From positions 196,960 through 260,959 of the forward strand of contig KE159798.1 of assembly GCA_000403475.2 (NCBI GenBank): 64,000 nucleotides of DNA. The letters run 5' to 3'. The notes under the pieces are model-generated. The model saw only the letters and a list, made by a program, of their open reading frames with translations, had not been told where the DNA came from and made no database searches. This DNA is from Lachnospiraceae bacterium MD308. Lineage in GTDB: Bacteria > Bacillota > Clostridia > Lachnospirales > Lachnospiraceae. A program made the position numbers and the translations under genes. Below, one piece after another: positions 1 through 9,500 of the stretch. Each line of letters opens with the position of its first letter. Within the stretch, counting starts at the first letter, position 1.

Positions 1-351
1 AAGAAAACAGGCGGAAAGAAAGTGATAATTACTGCAACAGCGGCCGATGGAAGTAATGTGAAGGGAAGCTATAAAATTACTTCTATGAAAAATCCGGTAA
101 AGAAGATAAGCATTTTGGGAAAGAAGTCTGTAAAAGCAGGCAAGAGTATAAAATTAAAAGCGAAGGTTAAAGCGTCCAAGGGTGCAAATAAAAAAGTATC
201 GTGGACCAGCAGCAATACAAAATACGCAAAAGTATCTGCATCAGGAAAAGTAAAGACTTATAAAGCAGGTAAAGGCAAGAAAGTAGAGATTACTGCAAAG
301 GCAACCGACGGAAGCGGGAAGAGAAAAACCGTGACAATTAAGATTAAGTAA
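1..351 (+). CDS. C-terminal part of a Big_2 (Ig-like) surface protein
   Basis: The frame is open from the first base of the window, so only the last 116 residues are visible and the start lies outside. The sequence is lysine-rich and holds the end of one Big_2 Ig-like repeat plus one complete repeat, recognised by W-T-S-S-N, the V-S-A-S-G-K-V turn and the A-T-D-G-S-G-K strand. It ends in K-I-K-I-K, with no LPXTG anchor. It is nearly residue-for-residue the same as the end of the 1738-residue protein at 6541-11757, so the two are close paralogues at least at this end. Retention by the basic Ig-like tail binding wall polymers is inference. The N-terminal domains cannot be judged from here. Confidence 0.85.
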   Translation, partial: KKTGGKKVIITATAADGSNVKGSYKITSMKNPVKKISILGKKSVKAGKSIKLKAKVKASKGANKKVSWTSSNTKYAKVSASGKVKTYKAGKGKKVEITAKATDGSGKRKTVTIKIK

Positions 352-386
352 GCTGAAATAATTTCTGATAATTGCTTAACGGCATT

Positions 387-438
387 GGAAATCCCAGGGA
401 ATGATATATTAATTCTCTGGGATTTCCATTTGTTTTTT
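387..438 (+). terminator. Rho-independent terminator of the surface-protein gene
   Basis: A 16-base arm starting GGAAATCCCAGGGAA (387-402) pairs with 412-427 across a 9-base loop and is followed by a T-rich run to 438. It lies 35 bases after the stop codon at 351. Confidence 0.9.
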
Positions 439-463
439 TATTTTCATTGCAAATGATTGGATA

Positions 464-492
464 TTGACAAAATTCCATCATTAAGATAAACT
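464..492 (+). promoter_or_regulatory. Predicted sigma-A promoter for the Panacea-domain gene
   Basis: A perfect TTGACA (464-469) is followed after 17 bases by TAAACT (487-492). It would give a leader of about 140 bases before the ATG at 639. The rest of the gap from 352 to 638 shows only the upstream terminator. Confidence 0.55.
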
Positions 493-638
493 GAATAAGA
501 CAAAGAATAATCATAAACCTTACAGGGGATAAAGCTTTGAAGATAGATAAAATTTGCAGAGATGTAATCCTTTTGGAAAGGAATGGGACACTTATATATT
601 ATTTTAAGTGATCAAGAGACGTAGCGGAGGTGACCATT

Positions 639-1649
639 ATGTCAGAGAAGGAAAGAAGGGATTTTTGTATTGAATGCAGAAAGGATACAGAATATCTTTT
701 ACAGAAAAGGGACATTGTAAAAAATATTAGGGATAAGGAATATACTTTTAGTATCACAGTGGCAGTATGTGTGGAATGCGGTGAAGAAATGAGTATTCCT
801 GGATTGGTTGATAAAAATGTCCGAGAGATTGATGAACAGTACAGAGCTGTGGAAGGACTTGTTTCTATTGAGGATATTGAAAAACTTATGAAAATATATA
901 AGATTGGAAAGGCTCCGTTATCATTGGCGCTTGGATTTGGTGAAGTGACAATACCAAGATATCTGGAAGGACAGGTGCCTTCAAAAGAGTATTCAGATGT
1001 TATCAGAGCCGCGCTATCGTCTCCTGCATATATAAAGCAGAAGCTTACTGAAAACCGTGAAAAGCTTACAGATGCAGCGTATAAGAAAGCAATGGGAGCG
1101 GTTACCAGCCTGGAGGGTCTGTTTTCTGTATCAGAGAAGATGCTCGGGGTGATCGCATATGTCTTTGAGAAATTGGAAGAAGTGACACCGTTGATGTTGC
1201 AGAAGCTCCTTTATTTTACACAAGGTATCCATTTTGCTTTATACGGCGGACCAATCTTTTCAGAGGATTGTAGGGCATGGGTTCATGGGCCAGTTTATCA
1301 TGAGGTTTATGATTTGTTTCGTGACTTCAAATATAATCCGATTGATGATGCACGTTTTGCCCTGTTGGAGGGAATAGCTGATGCACTAACAGATGATGAG
1401 AAGAGAAGTGTTGAACTGGTTGTTAATACTTTTGGAATGTATAGCGGAAAAGTTCTGGAGTTGATCACGCATAATGAAGAGCCTTGGAAGGAAGCCAGAA
1501 AAGGATATGGGGACAGCATACCTTCAAACGTACTTTTGTCGAAGGAACGTATTATGAGTTATTATGAAGCGGTGAATCAGAAATATCGAATAGATACAGA
1601 AAAAGGGCTGAAAACATATATCAATGATATGCTTGACAGAGCATCTTGA
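639..1649 (+). CDS. Zinc-finger/HTH protein with C-terminal Panacea (DUF4065, SocA-like) domain
   Basis: A 336-residue protein. The N-terminus has two CxxC pairs (C10/C13 and C44/C47), as in MqsA-type zinc ribbons. A helix-turn-helix segment follows at about 80-130 (A-L-G-F-G-E-V-T). The C-terminal half (about 175-330) is a Panacea/DUF4065 domain with the typical L-Q-K-L-L-Y-F and W-V-H-G-P-V-Y signatures. Panacea proteins are known as antitoxins of diverse toxins, but no toxin-like gene lies beside this one: a terminator follows downstream and a surface protein lies upstream. ATG at 639 was chosen over GTG at 630 because GGAGGTG sits 6-7 bases before it. The role is either orphan antitoxin or stand-alone regulator. 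Confidence 0.8.
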   Translation: MSEKERRDFCIECRKDTEYLLQKRDIVKNIRDKEYTFSITVAVCVECGEEMSIPGLVDKNVREIDEQYRAVEGLVSIEDIEKLMKIYKIGKAPLSLALGFGEVTIPRYLEGQVPSKEYSDVIRAALSSPAYIKQKLTENREKLTDAAYKKAMGAVTSLEGLFSVSEKMLGVIAYVFEKLEEVTPLMLQKLLYFTQGIHFALYGGPIFSEDCRAWVHGPVYHEVYDLFRDFKYNPIDDARFALLEGIADALTDDEKRSVELVVNTFGMYSGKVLELITHNEEPWKEARKGYGDSIPSNVLLSKERIMSYYEAVNQKYRIDTEKGLKTYINDMLDRAS

Positions 1650-1712
1650 GTTCCGGTGGTTAAAACTGGATTACAGTATCGGAGATAAGTCCATATAACC
1701 TGATAACGTAAT

Positions 1713-1752
1713 AAGACTCAGAAGAGTGAATTCATTCTTCCGAGTCTTTTTT
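1713..1752 (+). terminator. Rho-independent terminator
   Basis: AAGACTCAGAAGA (from 1713) pairs with TCTTCCGAGTCTT and runs into a T tract ending near 1752. It closes the Panacea-domain transcript. Confidence 0.85.
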
Positions 1753-1832
1753 GGTATAACAAACAAAAAACAAAATAAATAAAAATAATACAACATAAAA
1801 CAAATAAAATAGTGTACAAATAAAGAATTGTT

Positions 1833-2285
1833 ATGGGAATCGTATACCAGCCTTATACAGAAGAGCTTTTTTGGGCGCAGGAAGGAAAGGGAGCCTGGCT
1901 CAATGAGGACAGGATTTTTGTAAGTAGTACAAAGGAGCTGGGAAAAAGCCTGATAACAATTGGGACAAGTCCGTGGAAGCATGAACTTGCGGACAAAAAT
2001 TTTGAAATGTTTAAACAGATATTTTTGCGTTGCTCTGATATACGCAGGACGGGCTCTGCGGCGCTTGACCTTGCATACGTGGCATGCGGGAGGACAGAGG
2101 CCTATGTTGAATGTGATTTAAAGCCGTGGGATTTTGCGGCGGGAGTTCTGCTTGTGAAGGAAGCTAAAGGGACAGTGACAGATTACAGAGGTGGAGAGAT
2201 AGACATTACAGCTCCGCCACAGATCGTAGCGGGAAATGGACATATCGGAGAGCTTCTGGTAGGGGAGCTTTTGAAAGATTATTAG
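1833..2285 (+). pseudogene. 5'-truncated inositol monophosphatase family remnant
   Basis: The 150 residues match only the second half of an inositol monophosphatase-family enzyme: a G-I-V-Y-Q-P start, then R-R-T-G-S-A-A-L-D-L and the metal-binding W-D-F-A-A-G motif near the C-terminus. The family is usually about 250-270 residues. The N-terminal half with the D-P-I-D-G-T metal site is absent, and the frame is closed by a stop at 1821. No ribosome binding site precedes the ATG at 1833. The preceding 80 bases are very AT-rich and follow a terminator, so this reads as a deletion remnant without catalytic activity. Confidence 0.75.
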
Positions 2286-2306
2286 GGTGACGGGAGTTAT
2301 TGTAGG

Positions 2307-3098
2307 ATGGAAAAAGACGGGAAAATAATGAATAAAACAAAACGACTTGCAGAGATTAAAAAGATGGTTGAACAAAAGGGGCGCATAGAGGTTAATGATC
2401 TAAGTGAGATTTTCGGAGTGTCGGAGGTTACTATCCGCAAAGATCTGGATGTTCTTGAAGAGCGCAAGTGTTTAAAGAGAATCTATGGTGCGGCGCTGCC
2501 CGTGAAAGAGGTCGCGGAGCTTTCATCTGTCCAGGAGGAGTATCTGGGGATTCATATTGAGTATGACAGCAGAAAAGAGGAGATAGGACGTCTTGCGGCC
2601 TCTCTGGTAACAGATACCGGATGGCTTTTTATCGGCCAGGGGACGACCTGTTATTATGTGGCCAAGGAACTGGCGAAATTAGGAAAAGTAAATGTGCTGA
2701 CAAACAACCTTTTAGCAGCGCAGGCTCTTGCAAAAAATACGGAGGCAAATGTTATCCTTACCGGGGGAAATCTGGTGCACAGTCATCTGTACGTAGCAGG
2801 AGAGATGTTTATGCGGAATCTGGATAACCTTCATGTTTCCCAGGCATTTATGGGAGTAGGGGGTGCGGATTTGTCTGCAGGATACACGGTGAACTATTCG
2901 ACAGAACTCATTGTGTACCGTACCATCAGGGAGATTGCAGACAAGATGGTTATTGTACTTGATTCCCTCAAGTTTGATAAGAAGACTTTTTTAAGCCTGG
3001 GGAGGCTGACACTGTCGGACACAGTCGTATCAGACAAAGGAGTGCCGCAGCAGTATATAGATTATTATGAAAAGAATAATATAAAAATTCTTATATAA
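2307..3098 (+). CDS. DeoR/GlpR family transcriptional regulator
   Basis: A 263-residue protein with an N-terminal winged helix (about residues 8-65; F-G-V-S-E-V-T-I-R-K-D-L recognition helix) and a DeoR C-terminal sensor domain (about 80-255) of the kind that binds a phosphorylated sugar. ATG at 2307 has GGGAG 10 bases upstream. ATG at 2328 gives the more usual DeoR N-terminus and is the main alternative. It begins 21 bases after the phosphatase remnant, so it may once have been its operon partner. Its 3' end overlaps the convergent DeoR gene by 8 bases. No sugar-catabolic operon is next to it, so the effector is unknown. Confidence 0.85.
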   Translation: MEKDGKIMNKTKRLAEIKKMVEQKGRIEVNDLSEIFGVSEVTIRKDLDVLEERKCLKRIYGAALPVKEVAELSSVQEEYLGIHIEYDSRKEEIGRLAASLVTDTGWLFIGQGTTCYYVAKELAKLGKVNVLTNNLLAAQALAKNTEANVILTGGNLVHSHLYVAGEMFMRNLDNLHVSQAFMGVGGADLSAGYTVNYSTELIVYRTIREIADKMVIVLDSLKFDKKTFLSLGRLTLSDTVVSDKGVPQQYIDYYEKNNIKILI

Positions 3099-3846
3099 AT
3101 ACCTCCACGTTTTGCTCAAAAAGAAAGTCCAGCCATTTTCTGCTTAACGGTTTATCTGTGACAAGCCCGGTGACAGGAGCGAAGTCCGAGATGGTGAGGA
3201 AAGAGGTATTGTCAAATTTAGAAAAGTCTGCAACAATATATATCTTCTTGCTCCTTTTTATCAGGCTTTGCCGGATGGATGCAGTTGGTTCGCGGGAATC
3301 TGTAATGCCGTGTTCCATTGATAAAGAGCGGCAGGACATAAAAACCTTGTCAAAGTAATATTGTTCAAGGTTTTTTAGTGTAATATTGCCGCAGAACGCC
3401 TTGTCATCAGGAAGATATGTTCCGCCTAAAGTGACAAGGTGGATATTTTCTTTTTCACAAAGCTCATTAATGATAAGCAGAGAGTTGCTTGCGACAGTAA
3501 GACGCATGTTCTTGATTGCCTTTGCAATCTGAAAGGCAGTGGTGGAGGAATCTAAAAATATAGAATCCCCATTATTAATGATATTCTGGCATTTTTTTGC
3601 AATGTTCTGTTTGTTTTCAGTATAAGCAGTCTCACGGATTGTCAGATCGATATTATTTGCCACGCCATCTTGTATAAAAGCTCCGCCGTAGGTGCGGGTG
3701 AGGAACCCTTCATCCTCTAGCTGCTTAAAATCGCGGCGGATGGTTTCTTCCGTCACGGAAAACCGTTTTGCTAACTCAAGGACGGTGATGCTTTTCCTTT
3801 CAAGAATGATTTCTTTAATTTTTGTTTTTCTGGTAACAGCCAGCAT
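3091..3846 (-). CDS. DeoR/GlpR family transcriptional regulator
   Basis: A 251-residue protein on the minus strand. The winged helix lies at about residues 5-60 (F-S-V-T-E-E-T-I-R-R-D-F), followed by a DeoR sensor domain containing L-D-S-S-T-T-A and V-T-L-G-G-T-Y motifs. AAAGGA lies about 10 bases before the ATG. It is tail-to-tail with the preceding DeoR gene and the two stop codons overlap, so antisense transcription could couple them. The two proteins are distinct family members rather than a recent duplication. No target operon is visible nearby. Confidence 0.88.
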   Translation of the reverse strand: MLAVTRKTKIKEIILERKSITVLELAKRFSVTEETIRRDFKQLEDEGFLTRTYGGAFIQDGVANNIDLTIRETAYTENKQNIAKKCQNIINNGDSIFLDSSTTAFQIAKAIKNMRLTVASNSLLIINELCEKENIHLVTLGGTYLPDDKAFCGNITLKNLEQYYFDKVFMSCRSLSMEHGITDSREPTASIRQSLIKRSKKIYIVADFSKFDNTSFLTISDFAPVTGLVTDKPLSRKWLDFLFEQNVEVFI

Positions 3847-4061
3847 GATTTTTGATTCCTTTCTGAGTGAAATAAGGCTTATGGTATTATTATAGAGTGG
3901 AAGGAAGAGGATGTAAAGATGATGGAAGGGGATTTTATTGCCGCAAAAAATAGTCTAAGAAGTTTTCATGAAACAACATTCGGAAACAACATAAGTGGTA
4001 AATGAATATTGAAGCGAGCAAAACAGAAGGTAGTACAATAAAATAAAGAAATTAAGTTATC

Positions 4062-4102
4062 ACAGCATTTAAGCCATAAATGGTTTGAGTGCTGTTTTTT
4101 TA
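4062..4102 (+). terminator. Terminator-like hairpin without an obvious upstream gene
   Basis: ACAGCATTTAAGCCAT (from 4062) pairs, with a few G-U or mismatched positions, with ATGGTTTGAGTGCTGT, followed by seven T. The only plus-strand frame ahead of it is the doubtful 28-codon one at 3919-4005. Confidence 0.65.
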
Positions 4103-4194
4103 TGCAACGGTGAGGATGTATTTGAGTGGAATTTTTGAATGCATTTGCTTATTGATAAAACAAATAAATGGATGCCATATATGTAAATTATCGA

Positions 4195-4233
4195 TTAGAC
4201 AAGATGGTGGGGGGGGTATCATAGGGATATAAT
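4195..4233 (+). promoter_or_regulatory. Promoter region with a G8 homopolymer (candidate phase-variable promoter)
   Basis: TTAGAC/TAGACA (4195-4201) resembles a -35 box and TATCAT (4217-4222) a -10 box, 15-16 bases apart. Eight consecutive G (4209-4216) fill the downstream half of that spacer. A perfect TATAAT also lies at 4228-4233, which would make the spacer 26 bases. Gain or loss of G would move the spacer toward or away from 17, the known mechanism of slipped-strand transcriptional phase variation. Which -10 is used is not known. Confidence 0.45.
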
Positions 4234-4274
4234 TAAATACATTTTTAAGCGATACTTAACGAGGAGGATAAGGT

Positions 4275-6458
4275 ATGAAGAAAAGAAAGTTGTTATCAGT
4301 TCTTTTGGCAACATCACTGTCTGTATCATTGGTTATGCCGACGTTTGCAGCAGATGTGACTCAGTCAGAGGATACAGCTAACGGGCAGGTTGCTTCGAAA
4401 GAAATCACAACCAGAGAGGCAGATACAGAGTGGAATGTAGATGATTTTACTTACGAGGACATTCAAGGAGAAGACGGGGCTGGAAACAGTGCGAAGATTA
4501 CTGGACTTTCGGATTCTGGTAAAGCCAAAAGGGTAGTAAATCCTAATCTGGTTATGCCAAATGAAACTAAAGATGGAAAAACAATTACTGCAATTGCTGA
4601 TGCAACAGGAACAGATTCATATGGTTTGTTTGGAGCTGAAAATGAATTGCTTACCAGTGTTATATTACCAGAAAAGATTGAGACTATTGGTAATTTTTCT
4701 TTCAGGAATTGTGGACTAGAAGAAATTAATTTTCCTGAAACGTTGACAACTATAGGGCAGGCAGCTTTTCAGACTAATAAGTTGAAAAATATTATTTTAC
4801 CAGATAGTGTAACGACTGTTGGGGGTGGTGCGTTTGCATCTAATTTTGCACTTGAAAAAGTAAAAATATCTAAAGGTATGACAGTAATACCGGCAACATT
4901 TGTAGGGTGTATTGGAGTAAACATAGCTCCTAGTTTTAAGGAAATTGAAATACCAGAAGGAATTACAACCATTGACTCAAATGCATTTGTTGGTAATAGT
5001 TTTGAAAAAGTTGAGATTCCTAAAACAGTAACTCAAATTAAAGGCTCTGCATTTATGCAGTCAGATCAACACAGGACATTAAAAGATGTTGTATTGCATG
5101 AAGGTTTGACATCAATTGGCAGTAGTGCATTTAGTTATACTTTAGTTAAGAAGATTAAAATACCATCAACAGTTACAACATTAAATAAAGCAGCTTTTAA
5201 CTTCTGTGCCATTGATGGAGAAAAAGTTAAAATATATGCTTATGATAAAAAGCAGGTAGGTAGTACAACCAAATTTATATCAGAGTCAGATAATCATACA
5301 ACAGTTTATGCATTAACAGAAGAAATTTCCCGAGCTGAAAGCTTGAATGAAGGTGATTATAAGAAAGCTGATTGGGTGGCTCTTTGTACGAAACTAGAAG
5401 CAGCGAAAGCAATAGATGCAAAAGAAGATGCGACGGTAGAAGAAATCAGACAGGCATCTGATGATTTGGAAGCGACGATAGATGCATTGGAGAAGAAATC
5501 TATCAGTAAGGTGACAGTATCTCCAAAAAGCTTGTCTGAAAAAGGAGGCGAGGTTCAGGTAACTGTAGAGGGCAATTTGGATGAAAATGTTTGGTATGTA
5601 TTGCAGAAGAAGGAGGCTGACGGAAGCTATACGTCAGTAGATGGAGATGTAAAAAAGGCAGGGGTTACTTTTTCGCTTACTATACCAGAAAACACGGAGA
5701 AGAAAGAGGTAACATATGTTCTCAAAGTAAAAGATCGTGAACCGGAAGCTAATGCTGATAATAGTGGATATAACTGGGATGGGGCGACAGAAGCAACAAT
5801 TACTGTAGCGGCAATTCCAGAGGAGCCAACAAAGCCAACAAAGCCGGCAGATCCGTCAAAGCCAACAAATCCGTCAGAACCAACAGATTCGTCAAAACCG
5901 TCAGGATCAAATGATCCAACAGTTTCTACGGTAAAAGTAAGTAAGATAAACCTTAGCGCTATTTCCAAAAAGGTTGCGGCAGGCAAGAAAATCAAAATGT
6001 TAGTATCTGTTGCACCGTCAAACGCAAGCAATAAAACTGTTGAATGGAAGACAAGTAATAGCAAGTATGCAACGGTCAACCAGTCGGGAGTTGTCTCGAC
6101 AAAAAAGGCAGGTGCAGGAAAAACGGTTACTGTTACGGCGACTGCAAAAGATGGAAGCGGAATAAAAGCATCTTACAGACTGAGTATTTTGAAAGATTTT
6201 GTTAAAAGTATCAAGTTAAAAGCAAAGAAAACAGTAAAAGCAGGAAAGAGCTTAAAAGTAAAAGCGACTGTAAAGACTACGGGAAAGAAAGTTAATAAGA
6301 AGTTAAAGTGGACAAGCTCTAATGAAAAATATGCAACAGTATCATCTAAAGGAGTTGTAAAGGCGAAAAAGGCAGGAAAGGGAAAAACTGTCAGGATAAC
6401 TGCGGCTTCAACAGATGGAAGCAACAAGAAGAAGGTTATTAAAATCAAAATCAAATAA
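4275..6458 (+). CDS. Secreted BspA-type leucine-rich-repeat protein with Big_2 tail
   Basis: A 727-residue exported protein. It has a signal peptide at 1-26 (K-K-R-K, hydrophobic core, cleavage near T-F-A-A). A module opening with W-N-V-D-D-F-T-Y leads into LRR_5 (BspA/Treponema pallidum type) repeats at about 110-330. A helical FIVAR-like segment follows at about 350-410, an Ig-like segment at 415-515, a P/T/S/K-rich linker at about 515-548, and two lysine-rich Big_2 repeats to the end. GAGGAGGA lies just upstream of the ATG. There is no LPXTG motif. BspA-type repeats are known in mucosal and oral bacteria for host-protein binding; the ligand here is unknown. It is a shorter paralogue of the next gene and has a G8 tract in its promoter region. 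Confidence 0.85.
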   Translation: MKKRKLLSVLLATSLSVSLVMPTFAADVTQSEDTANGQVASKEITTREADTEWNVDDFTYEDIQGEDGAGNSAKITGLSDSGKAKRVVNPNLVMPNETKDGKTITAIADATGTDSYGLFGAENELLTSVILPEKIETIGNFSFRNCGLEEINFPETLTTIGQAAFQTNKLKNIILPDSVTTVGGGAFASNFALEKVKISKGMTVIPATFVGCIGVNIAPSFKEIEIPEGITTIDSNAFVGNSFEKVEIPKTVTQIKGSAFMQSDQHRTLKDVVLHEGLTSIGSSAFSYTLVKKIKIPSTVTTLNKAAFNFCAIDGEKVKIYAYDKKQVGSTTKFISESDNHTTVYALTEEISRAESLNEGDYKKADWVALCTKLEAAKAIDAKEDATVEEIRQASDDLEATIDALEKKSISKVTVSPKSLSEKGGEVQVTVEGNLDENVWYVLQKKEADGSYTSVDGDVKKAGVTFSLTIPENTEKKEVTYVLKVKDREPEANADNSGYNWDGATEATITVAAIPEEPTKPTKPADPSKPTNPSEPTDSSKPSGSNDPTVSTVKVSKINLSAISKKVAAGKKIKMLVSVAPSNASNKTVEWKTSNSKYATVNQSGVVSTKKAGAGKTVTVTATAKDGSGIKASYRLSILKDFVKSIKLKAKKTVKAGKSLKVKATVKTTGKKVNKKLKWTSSNEKYATVSSKGVVKAKKAGKGKTVRITAASTDGSNKKKVIKIKIK

Positions 6459-6540
6459 TGAATGAAAGAAGGGCTTCTGCAGGATATCTGCTATAGTAGG
6501 TATTTGCGGGGGCCTTTTGCAGCAGAAGAGGAGGCAGATT

Positions 6541-9500
6541 ATGAAGATGAAAAAATGTTTTTCTATATTTCTGGCTGTGCTGTTGTCATTATCTTTGTCA
6601 TTGCCGATATATGCAAATGATATACCTCAGACAGTGGAAACTTCGGAAAATCGGGAAATTCCTGAAACAGAAAAAGAAGAAAGACTTCCGGAAGAGAATC
6701 AGGAAGAATTGACAGACTTAGAAAATAGAGAAATTGAAAGTGAGATTAAAGAGACAGAGGCAGGACCCGAAACAGAATTTGAAGCAGAAGCTGAGGCAGA
6801 ATCCAAATTAGAACTTGAGACTGAGGATGGAGAAGCAGCAAAATCTGAGGAAAAAATAGATGAAAAATCAATAAAGGGAAAAAATGTTCGGCTTGATGAT
6901 GAGTGGACAGCGGAGGATTTTACTTACACGACACTTACACAGACGTTGAATGGATGTGACTATACCAGACAATTCCAGATAAAAGGTCCCGCAATTGCAG
7001 GATTTTCTGAATCCGGGGAGGAAAAACTTAAATGGAATAAAGACCTTGTCATTCCATCTGTGAATGACAAAGGAGAAATGCTGGTGGGCGTTGCTGCCAG
7101 GGCATTTAAGGAAAAAGGCATTGAATCTGTAGAGTTTCCAGAAGGAATGATGGTTGATTATGACGATACAGTAACGCATGTCGTTACAAGGCGAGGCAAT
7201 TTTATTATTGACACAGAGGCATTTGCAAAAAATAAGCTTACATCTGTAAATCTTCCAGAAGGTGTGATTGCCGTAATGTCGGCGGCATTCCGCAGTAATC
7301 AGCTCAAAAAAGTATCCTTGCCTCATACAATCTGGTGGATTGAGAATTCCAGTTTTGCGTATAATGAGCTTACAACTGTTGGCTTTCCGAAAACTTGTGA
7401 CTTTCAAGTGCAAATACATGCTTTTGCGTTTTCGGAAAATCAAATCAGGACTGTAAGGCTGCCGGATTATACAGAAGTAGTACAAAAGCATGCTTTTATT
7501 TTAAATCCAGGTGTAGAAGCGTGTCCTGCGGATGCTCCAGAAGATGAAAAGACAAAGGGCGGTATTGTCTATATGTATACAGACAATGCAAAACTTGCCA
7601 ATATGGAGCGAATTCATCATATAGGACGGAGCGCAGAATCGCAGCACTCGTGGCATCAGAAGCTAGTAGTTGGAAGCAGGCCTGTTGAGGAAGGCGAGTG
7701 GAGCATTGATGATTTTACAGTTGACGGGACTACAATTACAGGTTTGTCAGAAAGCGGGATAAAGAAAAGAAAGTTAAATAAGGAGTTGATTCTTCCTGAT
7801 AAGAACAAGGCCGGACAGTATATAACAGAACTTGCTGACACAGGTTCTATAACAGGCTTGTTTACAACTGAAGAAGAAAAATTTACTGGTGTTGTGTTGC
7901 CTGTGGCTATTGAACGAATTGGGAACAGAGCGTTTATGGAAAGCGGACTGACGGGAAATATAAAGTTTCCGTCTACATTAAAGGAAGTCGGGCTTGCAGC
8001 GTTTCAGAATAATAGTCTGACGAGCGTTGTATTGCCGGATAGTGTTACTACATTAGGCGGCGGTGCATTTGGCACGAATCCTAAGCTTAATACGGTTGTT
8101 TTGTCAAAGAATCTGAAGGAAATTGCGCCCGGAGCTTTCGGAAGCAGTGATAAGTCCCATTGGATGGAGAATCTGACACAGCTTGTGATTCCGGAAGGAA
8201 TTACGAAGATTGGTAATAATGCATTTGCAGGGAACAATATCAAAAAAATTGAAATTCCATCTACAGTTACAGAGATTGGAGAGTATGCATTTTCAACAAA
8301 AAATTACTTGAAGGATGAATGTACAGTTATACTTCCAGAAGGGCTTAAGAGCATCGGGAAGATGGCGTTCAGAAATAAGGTCATTAAAGAGGTTGAATTG
8401 CCTTCGACGGTAAATGGACTTTCACCGGATACATTTTTAAAAGAATATTCGGATGGAAGCCCGGCACCAGTGACAACAGTGTATATAAATAAAGCGCAGT
8501 ATAAGGATAAGAGCAATTTCCCATCTTCAGATTATCATGTATATAAGATAAAGGCAGATCCTAATGATACGGAATGGGATGAATTTGATTTTACATATGC
8601 GACATGGAAGGATGCGCAGGTCAGCGAAGCTGAACTTACCATGTATTCTGTGAAAGATCCGGCGAATAAGGTGGTGTTGGAACCATATCTGGTCACAGGC
8701 TTATCTGAATTAGGGGCATTAAAGATGGAAAAAAATAAAGATATGGTAATTCCGAAAGAAGATCCAGACGGAAAAGCCGTGACCGGTATTGCACCGGGAG
8801 CATTTGACGACAGTGGGGATGAGAAAAAATACGGAATTGAATCGGTTAAATTTCCAGAGAATGTTAAAGCCCCACATGACAGTTCGACGAAAAGCAGAGA
8901 TAGTGCCCTCACAGAACGCGGTGATTTTATAATCTGTAGTAATGCTTTTTCGGGAAATCAGTTGACGATGCTGAAATTACCAGAAGGTGTGATTCGAATC
9001 GGTGAAAAAGCATTTGAAGGAAATCAGATAATAAGTGTTACAGTTCCCCAAACTACGTGGTGGATCAGTGATCGGGCGTTTGCTGTTAACCGGATTGTTT
9101 CTGTGGATTTACCGCAGGATTCTGATTTCAAAATGAATATAGGATCGGAGTCATTTGCCGGAAATAAAATCAGGGCAGTACAGCTTCCAAATAGAATAGA
9201 AAGAGTAGAAGTGGATGCTTTTAAAGATAATTCCGGCATGGAAGAGGTAGATTCTTCTGCACCGGGCGAATGGAAAGACAGTGGCGTAGTGCATATGTAT
9301 GCAGCTCCAGGTACAGAAGCGGAAGATTATATCGGACATATTGGAAATACCGGAGACAATCAGTCTTATATACAAAAGCTGATAACAGATTCGCCGATGC
9401 CGGACGAATTAAAACCATGGGGATTGGATGATTTTGTATTCTCTGCCGATGGAGGCATGGTTACAGGTCTTTCTGATAGAGGAAAAGTGAAAATGGTATC

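Larger units (their letters stand above)
3847..4274. other. Intergenic region with a small open frame, a terminator and a promoter
   Basis: This gap of about 430 bases holds a 28-codon open frame at 3919-4005 beginning with two ATGs (no recognised homology; possibly not a gene), a terminator-like hairpin at 4062-4102, and the G-tract promoter region of the next gene. A terminator with no clear gene in front suggests a decayed small gene or an untranslated transcript. Confidence 0.5.
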
